DNA of 50,289 nt, taken from Nostocales cyanobacterium. GTDB taxonomy: Bacteria > Cyanobacteriota > Cyanobacteriia > Cyanobacteriales > Nostocaceae. The notes beneath the pieces are model-generated. The model was given only the letters and a program-made list of their open reading frames with translations. It was not told where the DNA came from and ran no database searches. How positions within the stretch are numbered: the stretch's first letter is position 1; each line of letters opens with the position of its first letter. The DNA lies in the NCBI GenBank assembly GCA_004292695.1, contig RDXV01000014.1, positions 1 through 50,289 of the forward strand, given 5' to 3'. Made by a program: the position numbers and the translations under genes. Shown here in pieces: positions 42,699-50,289 of this stretch.

Positions 42699-45698
42699 TC
42701 AATGTTCTCTTTGTAAAGCTAGTTGGACTTGTTGATATTCACTATAGATTTGTTTTAATAATGCTCTAAATTCAGCACTATTGCTGTTAGCACTTAGATG
42801 TTCCATTTGTTGGCAAAGTTTAGATAAATTAATAGCACCTAAAGAAGCACTACTAGATTTGAATTTATGGGCTAGTTGCTTAATATTAGTGTAATCTTGA
42901 GTGTGATCTAAATTAGCAATAGACTCATCAAGGGCTATTAATATTTTGGCTGATTCTTGTAAGTAAGTGTTAATTAATGTTGATAAAAATATTTCTGCAT
43001 TTTCACCTGCCATATCTTTGATAGATTTTAAGATCCGCAGATCAATTACATTTTCATTTAAGCATAGAGTTTCTAAAGGAGTGTTTTGTGGTGTTTGGGT
43101 GATTGTTTTTGACTGTAATGAACATTGGGTAAGTACCCTAACTAATTCAGCGATTTTAATAGGTTTGCTAATATAATCATCCATTCCTGCGGCTAAACAA
43201 ATTTCTCGATCACCTTGCATAGCATTAGCAGTCATGGCAATAATTTGTGGTTGTTTTTGCCAACTTCCTTGTCTAATTCTTCGTGTTGCTTCTAAACCAT
43301 CCATTTCCGGCATTTGTACATCCATTAAAATTACATCATAACCTTGTCTTTCCAAAGCAGATAACACTTCTAAACCATTACCTGCTACGTCTGCTTTTAA
43401 CCCCAACTTAGCTAAAATTAAGTTGACCATTTTTAAGTTAACTGGATGATCTTCTGCTACCAAAAGGTTAATTTTAAACTCACTTAAATCAGGGTATTTT
43501 TTCTGACTATTATTAATAGGAATGGGTAGATATGGCTGTTGATTGATTAAGGCTAGTAAACTATTATAAAGCTGGGATTGCTTAATGGGTTTATTGAGAT
43601 ATAAAATATTTTCATTATTAATATTTATGGGTTCTTCTAGTTGATTAATGTCTTTTAAAATCAAAATTTTTAGAGTATGCGGATGTATCTGTTTAAATAT
43701 TTGTTGGACTAATTTCAAGTGAGTATTTTTGAGAAATTGAATATCGAGAATTGCGAAATCAAAATTTTTAGTAATTTCTGGAGAGGATAATAATTCTGTA
43801 GTTGAAGATTTGGATACAATCATTCCCCAAGACTCCGCTTGCATAGTTAAGTATTCTTGATAAGCTGGATGATTTTCTAAAATTAGTATCCGTTTACCAT
43901 TAATTTGTTGAGATGGATTAATTAAATCTAGGGTTGATGAGTGAGGATCTGCTGGTGCTTGAATAGTAAAATTAAAAGTAGAACCTTGATTAATTTCACT
44001 TTCTACCCACATTTTACCACCCATCATTTCACACAATTTTTTACTAATTACTAAACCTAAACCTGTTCCTCCATATTTACGACTCATGGAAGCATCAACT
44101 TGACTAAAAGGCTTAAATAATTTATCTATATTTTCAGGAGCAATACCAATTCCTGTATCTTTGACTGCAAATTCAAATTCATATAGTGGTAAATTTGGCG
44201 GTATTGCTGAAATGATCACTTTTGCTTTAATTTTGATGATCACTTCACCAACATGAGTAAATTTAACAGCATTGCTGAGTAAGTTACATAAAATTTGTCG
44301 CAATCGGTTAATATCACTAATAATAGTATTAGGTATTCGAGGGTAAAATAAATAAATTAATTCTATTTTCTTCGCAGTTGCTTGGGGAGCTAATAAATCT
44401 AAAGTATCTTCTACACAAGTTGCTAAACTAAAAGATTGAGATTCTAATTCTAATTGCCCTGATTCTATTTTTGAAAAATCAAGAATATCATTAATTATAG
44501 ATAATAACGCATCTCCACTGTTACGGATAGTGGTAACAAAATCTTGCTGTTTGATATCTAAGTCGGTATCTAATAATAAGGTAGTCATGCCAATTACAGC
44601 ATTCATAGGAGTACGAATTTCATGACTCATCATTGCCAAAAACTCACCTTTAGCTTTGCTGGCGTTTTCTGCTGTCCGTTTTGCTTGTTCTAAGGCGAAG
44701 TTTTTTAATGTTAATTCTTCTCGTCTTTGTTGTTCCTGTTCCAAAATTTGAGCTTGAGAAATAGCAATTCCCACCTGTGCTGCTATGGCTGTGAGAAGTT
44801 CAATTTCTTCTGGTTTCCAATGACGATAATAGTCACACTGATGCAAGGTAATTGCACCATTGGCTTCTCCTTGGTAAGATGTACGAATTGCTAATATAGA
44901 TTTCACACCTATTTCCTGTAATTTGGGATTACTGGATGTAAATAGAGGATCTGTATCAATATTTTCACAGGCAATTACCTGATCACTACTCATCATTTTT
45001 TGAGCATATATATTATCAGAAATCAGAATTTCTGAATTTAATAATGACTGATAAACCGGTTCTAAATATTCCGCAACTACAGGTATTATTGGTATAGGTT
45101 GATCAATATAGGTATGAATTAAACAACGGCTGATTTGTAAGGATTGACTAATTTGATCAATTGTGAATTGGAAAATTTGTTTTGTATCTAAAGTGTGACG
45201 AATCTCTTGGGTAATGGTTTTTATTAAAACAGTCCATTGAAGTTGTTGTTTTAATGCTAATTCTGCCTCTTGCTTTTCTTGAATTTGGCGATTTAATTCT
45301 TGGTTAATTTTGTTTAATTCTTCTGGACTTGGCAGAGCTATAATTATGGGTATCAGTTTAAATAATTCTATAGCTGTATGGTAGGAAATAATAGCAGTAA
45401 CCGCTTTCAGCAACCCGGATAACCAATAAATTGTATACCAAAGAGTTACTATTGCCATTAAATGAGTCATTCCACAGGAAATAATAAATGCTGAAAATAA
45501 AACAAAAATACCTTTAAATGGTGTGTCAGTTCGTTTTTGAATACAGTACACTAGCATGATAGGAATAGAAAAATAAGCTAGTGTAATTAACCCATCAGTG
45601 ATCAAGTGCAGAGATACTAAATCTCTTCTCCATAGGTAACAATGTCCATGAGGAATAAATATTGATAGCAGGGATAAATGATTGAGAAAATTAAACAT
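42699..45698 (-). CDS. ethylene-receptor-like hybrid histidine kinase (EBD-GAF-HisKA-HATPase-REC-REC-Hpt)
   Basis: About 999 residues from the ATG at 45698; a TTG at 45731 would add 11. Three N-terminal transmembrane helices carry [14 protein letters not shown] and [11 protein letters not shown]. The Asp, Tyr, Cys and His (35, 42, 75 and 79) keep exactly the spacing of Asp25, Tyr32, Cys65 and His69 of Arabidopsis ETR1, the residues of its copper/ethylene site. A GAF domain (about 140-310), HisKA with [10 protein letters not shown], HATPase, a degenerate receiver (ENHPAY in place of the acidic pair), a canonical receiver (ILMDVQMP) and a C-terminal Hpt ([13 protein letters not shown]) follow. 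The GAF lacks bilin cysteines, unlike Synechocystis Slr1212. Ethylene binding is predicted, not shown. Confidence 0.92.
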   Translation of the reverse strand: MFNFLNHLSLLSIFIPHGHCYLWRRDLVSLHLITDGLITLAYFSIPIMLVYCIQKRTDTPFKGIFVLFSAFIISCGMTHLMAIVTLWYTIYWLSGLLKAVTAIISYHTAIELFKLIPIIIALPSPEELNKINQELNRQIQEKQEAELALKQQLQWTVLIKTITQEIRHTLDTKQIFQFTIDQISQSLQISRCLIHTYIDQPIPIIPVVAEYLEPVYQSLLNSEILISDNIYAQKMMSSDQVIACENIDTDPLFTSSNPKLQEIGVKSILAIRTSYQGEANGAITLHQCDYYRHWKPEEIELLTAIAAQVGIAISQAQILEQEQQRREELTLKNFALEQAKRTAENASKAKGEFLAMMSHEIRTPMNAVIGMTTLLLDTDLDIKQQDFVTTIRNSGDALLSIINDILDFSKIESGQLELESQSFSLATCVEDTLDLLAPQATAKKIELIYLFYPRIPNTIISDINRLRQILCNLLSNAVKFTHVGEVIIKIKAKVIISAIPPNLPLYEFEFAVKDTGIGIAPENIDKLFKPFSQVDASMSRKYGGTGLGLVISKKLCEMMGGKMWVESEINQGSTFNFTIQAPADPHSSTLDLINPSQQINGKRILILENHPAYQEYLTMQAESWGMIVSKSSTTELLSSPEITKNFDFAILDIQFLKNTHLKLVQQIFKQIHPHTLKILILKDINQLEEPININNENILYLNKPIKQSQLYNSLLALINQQPYLPIPINNSQKKYPDLSEFKINLLVAEDHPVNLKMVNLILAKLGLKADVAGNGLEVLSALERQGYDVILMDVQMPEMDGLEATRRIRQGSWQKQPQIIAMTANAMQGDREICLAAGMDDYISKPIKIAELVRVLTQCSLQSKTITQTPQNTPLETLCLNENVIDLRILKSIKDMAGENAEIFLSTLINTYLQESAKILIALDESIANLDHTQDYTNIKQLAHKFKSSSASLGAINLSKLCQQMEHLSANSNSAEFRALLKQIYSEYQQVQLALQREH

Positions 45699-46115
45699 AG
45701 CGGCTATTTTTTGTTGAAAGTGTAAAGACAATATTATCGTGATACTATTACTAATAAATAAATGAAGATTTGATAAATTACTCTTGCCAAAAATTTACGT
45801 AAAATCACGTACACAAAATATCTTTGAAAATCTTATTTATCGCTGAAATCTGTGGTTTGTTATGGCGTAATTTCTGCGTAATTTCTGCGTAATTTACAAA
45901 CTTTAAGGTAGGGTTCATAAAATTTACCTGGAAATTTGATATGATAATATATTGCTTAGATGTAATTTTATCTCAATTCTTAATGTTTATTTCCCATATC
46001 ATACTTAAAAATTGGCGTAATTTTTTATCAGTAGATAAGGCAACAGAAAAGGGTAGGATTAATTATATCCCACCCTCAAAAACTAAAACTATTTACTCAA
46101 ATCTGCGGTTGTTAA
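45699..46115. other. intergenic region between the signalling cluster and transketolase
   Basis: About 417 bases, AT-rich, with a triple GCGTAATTTCT repeat near 45864-45893 and the transketolase terminator at its right end. A 64-codon plus-strand frame here (45941-46135) has biased, non-conserved-looking content and overlaps the terminator and tkt, so I did not accept it. Confidence 0.5.
46047..46075 (-). terminator. intrinsic terminator of tkt
   Basis: On the minus strand GGGTGGGAT pairs with ATCCTACCC (one G-U pair) around a short AT loop and is followed by TTTTC. It begins 41 bases after the tkt stop. Confidence 0.75.
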
Positions 46116-48128
46116 TTAACCTAACAATGCTTTAGCTTTAGCGACAACATTATCAACGGTGAAACCGAATTTCTCCATACAAGTACCACCAGGAGCGGAA
46201 GCACCAAAGCTATCAATACTTACGGTGTCACCTTCAGTACCTACATATTTATGCCAACCATAGCTACTAGCAGCTTCTACCGAAAGACGTTTTGTAACTG
46301 CTTTAGGTAGAACAGATTCTTTATAAGCTGCATCTTGAGCATCAAACAAGTCTGTAGAAGGCATAGAAACTACACGGACTTTTTTACCTTCAGCGGTTAA
46401 TTTCTCAGCCGCAGTCACACACAGGCTAACTTCTGAACCAGTACCAATTAAAATGATGTCTGGTGTACCCGCACAATCTACAATGGTGTATGCACCTTTA
46501 GCCACACCAGCAACAGATGTACCAGCTAAGTTGGGGACATTCTGACGGGTGAAAGCTAGGAGGGTGGAAGCGTTAGCTTTGGATTTTTCAATCGCTACTT
46601 TGTAAGCGCCAGAAGTTTCATTACCATCGGCGGGACGAATTACTGTTAAATCAGGAATAGCACGCAGAGAAGCGAGGGTTTCAATGGGTTGGTGAGTAGG
46701 ACCGTCTTCACCTTGGCCGATGGAGTCGTGAGTCATTACCCAAATTGAACCAGCTTCAGAGAGAGCAGCTAAACGAATAGCAGCCCGCATATAGTCGGTG
46801 AAAATTAAGAAGGTTGCACCGTAGGGCATTAAACCGGAGCGATGTAAAGCGATACCATTACAGATCGCGCCCATTGCGTGTTCCCGCACACCAAAGTGAA
46901 TGTTGCGGTTTTGGAATTGTCCTTTTTGGAAGTCTCCCGCACCTTTGAGTTCGGTGAGGTTGGAGTGGGTTAAGTCAGCAGAACCACCAATTAATTCAGG
47001 TAAAACAGCCCCTAATTTGTTGAGGCAGATTTCTGAGTGTTTACGGGTGGGTTGTGCTTTGTCTTCTGCGGTGTAGGTAGGAAGAACTTGATCCCAACCT
47101 TCTGGTAATTTACCACTGAGTAAACGTTCAAATTCTGCGGCTTCTTGGGGATATTGAGTTTTGTATTCAGCTAGGGTTTTGTTCCATTCTGCTTCATAAG
47201 CTGCACCACGTTCTACCGCTTTACGGGTGTGGTTAAGAACGTCTTGAGGAATTTCAAAAGGTGCGTAATCCCAACCTAAATTTTTACGGGTTAATGCAGT
47301 TTCATCTGCACCTAGAGCAGCACCGTGAATACCTGCGGTGTTTGCTTTGTTGGGAGAACCATAACCGATGGTGGTTGTCACCTTGATCATTGTGGGTTTA
47401 TCGGTGACAGCTTTTGCTGCTTCGATGGCTTTGGCGATCGCGTCTAAATCGGTGTTACCATTTTCAACGTGAAGCACGTGCCAACCGTATGCTTCAAATC
47501 TCTTAGAAACATCCTCTGTAAAAGCTACATCGGTAGAACCATCAATGGAGATGTGGTTATCATCATACAGCGCGATTAATTTACCTAGTCCCCAGTGGCC
47601 AGCAATGGAAGCAGCTTCACCGGAAATACCTTCCATATTGCAACCATCACCAAGAATTACATAGGTGTAGTGGTCTACAATTGTTGCACCGGGTTTGTTA
47701 AATTTAGCGGCTAGGTGTGCTTCTGCTAAAGCTAAACCGACTGCGTTAGCAATACCTTGACCCAATGGACCAGTAGTTACTTCTACGCCATCGGTGACAA
47801 AGTTTTCTGGATGCCCTGGGGTCTTAGACCCCCATTGACGAAATTGCTTAATATCTTCAATACTGACACTATCGTAGCCCATCAGATACAGTAAAGCATA
47901 CTGCAACATTGAGCCATGACCAGCGGATAGGACAAAACGATCACGGTTAAACCATTTAGGGTTTTTGGGATTGTAGCGCATGAAGGAGTCCCAAAGGACA
48001 AACGCCATAGGAGCAGCACCCATAGGTAGTCCGGGGTGTCCCGACTTGGATTTTTCTATGGCATCAACAGCCAAAAAACGGATTGAGTTAATACAAAGTT
48101 CTGCGAGGGATTTGGTTGCAACAGCCAT
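46116..48128 (-). CDS. tkt: transketolase
   Basis: A 670-residue thiamine-diphosphate enzyme that moves two-carbon units between sugar phosphates in the Calvin cycle and pentose phosphate pathway. Signatures include SGHPGLPMG (29-37), the ThDP/metal motif GDGCNMEG...[17 protein letters not shown], and [19 protein letters not shown] in the pyrimidine domain. Length is normal for the family. It is transcribed alone on the minus strand with its own terminator. A G-rich tandem array lies about 220-270 bases upstream. In a cyanobacterium this is an essential carbon-fixation gene; nothing abnormal is seen. Confidence 0.97.
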   Translation of the reverse strand: MAVATKSLAELCINSIRFLAVDAIEKSKSGHPGLPMGAAPMAFVLWDSFMRYNPKNPKWFNRDRFVLSAGHGSMLQYALLYLMGYDSVSIEDIKQFRQWGSKTPGHPENFVTDGVEVTTGPLGQGIANAVGLALAEAHLAAKFNKPGATIVDHYTYVILGDGCNMEGISGEAASIAGHWGLGKLIALYDDNHISIDGSTDVAFTEDVSKRFEAYGWHVLHVENGNTDLDAIAKAIEAAKAVTDKPTMIKVTTTIGYGSPNKANTAGIHGAALGADETALTRKNLGWDYAPFEIPQDVLNHTRKAVERGAAYEAEWNKTLAEYKTQYPQEAAEFERLLSGKLPEGWDQVLPTYTAEDKAQPTRKHSEICLNKLGAVLPELIGGSADLTHSNLTELKGAGDFQKGQFQNRNIHFGVREHAMGAICNGIALHRSGLMPYGATFLIFTDYMRAAIRLAALSEAGSIWVMTHDSIGQGEDGPTHQPIETLASLRAIPDLTVIRPADGNETSGAYKVAIEKSKANASTLLAFTRQNVPNLAGTSVAGVAKGAYTIVDCAGTPDIILIGTGSEVSLCVTAAEKLTAEGKKVRVVSMPSTDLFDAQDAAYKESVLPKAVTKRLSVEAASSYGWHKYVGTEGDTVSIDSFGASAPGGTCMEKFGFTVDNVVAKAKALLG

Positions 48129-48473
48129 AATCTTTTATTGTTAACGACGGGTTAGGACTCTTTCTAGCTTTCTGTGTTTGGGGTCATTATATAGCGATCC
48201 CACCATTCTCATCATCCCATTCTTACCAGCATAAGGACAAGCGGGATGTTCTGAGTTCTAGGTGATGAATACTGCTAATAATTGGTTTGTTTTGAACTTA
48301 GGGTTCAGCAAGGAGTGATATATATAATACGGTCTACGGGGACAGGTGGGGAGGTGGGGAGGTGGGGAGGTGGGGAGATGGGGAGGCAGGGGAGGAATAT
48401 TAACTCACATCTTGCCTTTTTACTGTCACCTGTCACCTGTCACCTGTTCCCTGTTCCCTGTTCCCTGTTCCCT
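48129..48473. other. intergenic region with G-rich and pyrimidine heptamer arrays
   Basis: About 345 bases holding the tkt promoter (minus strand, near 48129-48330) and two repeat arrays (48346-48393 and 48423-48474). No gene-length frame of convincing quality. Confidence 0.5.
48346..48393. repeat. G-rich octamer array (GGGGAGGT)
   Basis: Four near-perfect GGGGAGGT octamers and two variants (GGGGAGAT, GGGGAGGC) on the plus strand. With at least six G4 runs spaced by four bases it can form stacked G-quartets. It lies between fabF and tkt. Confidence 0.8.
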
Positions 48474-48474
48474 T
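48423..48474. repeat. heptamer arrays TGTCACC and TGTTCCC
   Basis: Four TGTCACC units followed by four TGTTCCC units, ending at the stop codon of fabF. The first motif is the complement class of the GGTGACA array at the window end. Confidence 0.85.
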
Positions 48475-49721
48475 TAGCGATATTTTCTAAATGCCAAAGT
48501 GACATTATGACCACCGAATCCAAAGGAGTTGGAGATTGCCACGTCTACGGTTTGAGCGCGGCTAGTATGAGGGACATAATCTAAATCACAGCCCTCATCG
48601 GGATTATCTAGATGAATTGTAGGGGGTATGTGGTCATTGGCGATCGCCAAAATTGTGGCTACCGCTTCTATTCCCCCTGAACCACCCAACAAATGACCGG
48701 TCATAGATTTTGTAGAACTAATTGCCACTTTATAGGCATGATCTCCCAAAGCCTTTTTAATAGCCGCAGTTTCCGTAACATCATTGGCTGGGGTACTTGT
48801 GCCGTGAGCATTAATATAACTCACCATTTCTGGTGTAAGTTGACCATCTTTAAGTGCAAGTTCCATTGCCCTAGCAGCCCCTAAACCACCAGGCACAGGC
48901 GAAGTAATATGGTAAGCGTCACAGGTCATACCATAACCTACGATTTCACCATAAATACGAGCGCCACGACTGAGGGCGTGTTCTAATTCTTCTAGAATTA
49001 ATATACCTGAACCTTCGCCCATGACAAAACCATCTCTATCTTTGTCAAAGGGACGACAGGCTGTTTCTGGATCATTTTTTGTAGAAAGCGCTCTGGCAGC
49101 CGCAAATCCCGCTACTGATAAGGGTGTAACTGCTGCTTCTGAACCCCCACAAATCATGGCTTGAGCGTAACCATTTTGAATGAGACGAAAGGCATCGCCA
49201 ATGGCGTTAGAACCAGAGGCACAAGCGGTAACAGGACAGGAGTTTGGACCTTTTGCCCCTGTATGTATTGCTGTTAGTCCTGCTGCCATGTTAGCTATCA
49301 TCATGGGAATCATGAAGGGACTACAGCGGTCTGGTCCTTTGTTGAGATAAATGGTTTGCTGATCTTCTAATACTTTAATACCGCCAACGCCTGAACCGAT
49401 CATGACTCCTATCTGTTCAGCGTTGAGGTCATTAATAACTAATTGAGAATCTGCTATTGCTTGTTTAGCAGCAGCTATAGCAAATTGGGCGAAACGATCT
49501 GTACGCTTGGCTTCTTTTTTATCCATGTATTCATGGGGATTAAAGTTTTTTACCTCCCCAGCAATACGGCAGTCATGCTTAGATGTATCAAAAGCTGTGA
49601 TAAAGTCTATGCCATTGCGTCCGCTTAACAAGGCTTCCCAATATTCAGTCGGTGTGTTACCAATAGGAGTAATCGCGCCTACACCAGTTACAACAACGCG
49701 CTTACGTTTATAGTCTGTCAT
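48474..49721 (-). CDS. fabF: beta-ketoacyl-ACP synthase II
   Basis: Condensing enzyme of type II fatty acid synthesis: it elongates acyl chains with malonyl-ACP. The 415-residue protein has the thiolase-fold catalytic triad Cys167 (TACASGSNAIG), His306 (NAHGTSTPAND) and His343 (SMTGHLLGG), with Lys338 nearby, and the terminal NSFGFGGHN. It begins MTDYKRKRVVVTGVGAITPIG, with a normal start. It follows the acyl carrier protein gene on the same strand with 159 bases between, the usual cyanobacterial acpP-fabF-tkt order. Its stop codon borders a heptamer array. Confidence 0.97.
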   Translation of the reverse strand: MTDYKRKRVVVTGVGAITPIGNTPTEYWEALLSGRNGIDFITAFDTSKHDCRIAGEVKNFNPHEYMDKKEAKRTDRFAQFAIAAAKQAIADSQLVINDLNAEQIGVMIGSGVGGIKVLEDQQTIYLNKGPDRCSPFMIPMMIANMAAGLTAIHTGAKGPNSCPVTACASGSNAIGDAFRLIQNGYAQAMICGGSEAAVTPLSVAGFAAARALSTKNDPETACRPFDKDRDGFVMGEGSGILILEELEHALSRGARIYGEIVGYGMTCDAYHITSPVPGGLGAARAMELALKDGQLTPEMVSYINAHGTSTPANDVTETAAIKKALGDHAYKVAISSTKSMTGHLLGGSGGIEAVATILAIANDHIPPTIHLDNPDEGCDLDYVPHTSRAQTVDVAISNSFGFGGHNVTLAFRKYR

Positions 49722-49880
49722 GATTCAGTTAAAGGTGGCGAAAAAGCAGCAATTAGAAAAATAGAGAGTCCAAAAATTAGGGATGTAGGATATTAGGTAT
49801 CAAAATTGGGAACGTTTCAAAATTCTAAATTTCTCAGTTCCCATTGCCTAATACCTATTTTCTCAAAAATTTTGGTCAGG

Positions 49881-50117
49881 TTAATCAGCCTTGTTGTTGT
49901 TGATGTAGTCTACTACATCTTGAACGGTATGAATTTTTTCGGCATCTTCATCAGGAATTTCTACACCAAATTCTTCTTCAAATGCCATTACTAACTCTAC
50001 GAGATCAAGGGAGTCCGCTTGTAAATCCTCTGTAAATGAGGCTTGGGGCTGAACTTTTTCTTCCTCCACTCCTAGTTGTTCGGAGACAATGTCTTGAACC
50101 TTTTTTAAAATACTCAT
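49881..50117 (-). CDS. acpP: acyl carrier protein
   Basis: A 78-residue acidic four-helix carrier. Ser36 in the DSLDLVE motif receives the 4'-phosphopantetheine arm on which fatty acyl chains are built. Length and sequence ([18 protein letters not shown]) are textbook. It heads the acpP-fabF-tkt series on the minus strand and supplies the substrate carrier for FabF. The ATG at 50117 is the only sensible start. Confidence 0.97.
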   Translation of the reverse strand: MSILKKVQDIVSEQLGVEEEKVQPQASFTEDLQADSLDLVELVMAFEEEFGVEIPDEDAEKIHTVQDVVDYINNNKAD

Positions 50118-50230
50118 AGATGAAAGTCCTTAACCAGTTGCTATGATCTGCCCTTTATGGGTAATGTTTTTTGAGCATATACATCTTATCGGAAAGGGTG
50201 TTCCTGAGTATAGTTATTAGGGATAGGGAA

Positions 50231-50289
50231 CAGGTGACAGGTGACAGGTGACAGGTGACAGGTGACAGGTGACAGGTGACAGGTGACAG
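50231..50289. repeat. CAGGTGA heptamer array, cut by the window end
   Basis: Eight perfect CAGGTGA heptamers and a partial ninth, reaching the last base of the window, so its true length is unknown. It lies upstream of acpP. Confidence 0.9.

Noticed and set aside
45941-46135. 64-codon plus-strand frame in the gap before tkt
   Set aside because: Overlaps the tkt terminator and the end of tkt, and has no recognisable features or ribosome site.
48282-48584. 100-codon plus-strand frame between tkt and fabF
   Set aside because: Mostly translation of G-rich and heptamer repeats, then antisense to fabF.

Overview
The window looks like a chromosomal piece of a heterocyst-forming (nostocalean) cyanobacterium of the Anabaena/Dolichospermum/Aphanizomenon type. 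The grounds are AT-rich DNA, many copies of the octamer GCGATCGC (HIP1, for example near 2343, 10442, 19649, 24261, 33199, 48640), abundant heptamer tandem repeats between genes, and cyanobacterial gene families (high-light-inducible protein, PixD-type BLUF protein, DUF1802, cyanobacteriochrome-like GAF, FabF/AcpP/transketolase cluster). Genus is inference. I saw no rRNA, tRNA or CRISPR array.

Layout. 1-283: right end of an IS200/IS605-type element abutting a gene fragment. 407-8049: subtilase with a membrane tail, PixD-like blue-light BLUF protein, a membrane-anchored unknown, ThiD, a DUF1802 protein, a putative lipoprotein and an alpha/beta hydrolase. 8345-11533: cytochrome bd quinol oxidase (cydAB), then a high-light-inducible protein with a small membrane protein. 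11766-15518: an accessory, defence-like patch. It holds an NB-ARC gene broken by one in-frame stop, a divergent three-gene operon (ParA-like ATPase, probable ribbon-helix-helix protein, Mrr-like nuclease), and two orphan antitoxin genes. An exact 18-bp direct repeat brackets the operon. 15787-17846: an MbnP/MbnH ('metallo-mystery') pair. It shares a 19-bp upstream dyad motif with cydAB, which suggests a common regulator. 18282-25386: Hsp20, AroE, a large membrane-anchored unknown, a divergent succinyl-CoA synthetase pair and a DUF29 protein. 25475-29829: TPR protein, degraded toxin-antitoxin remnants, and a beta-helix/SLH protein.

29913-45698 is a 16-kb signalling cluster. It contains a 1994-residue hybrid kinase (four CBS, a GAF carrying the paired cysteines of DXCF cyanobacteriochromes, seven PAS, kinase, two receivers), a receiver-kinase, a free Hpt protein, a CHASE-LOV hybrid kinase, a receiver-GAF-diguanylate cyclase, and a hybrid kinase whose membrane domain carries the ethylene/copper ligand residues of plant ETR1. 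The two halves converge at about 37.0 kb. Together with the BLUF protein this gives three different predicted photoreceptor folds in one window. 46116-50117 is housekeeping: transketolase, FabF and acyl carrier protein, all on the minus strand.

The best candidates for something undescribed are the ParA/RHH/Mrr operon beside the broken NB-ARC gene, the shared cydAB/mbnPH operator, and the multi-input light/ethylene/c-di-GMP cluster. No database or structure search could be run; family names rest on motifs read by eye.
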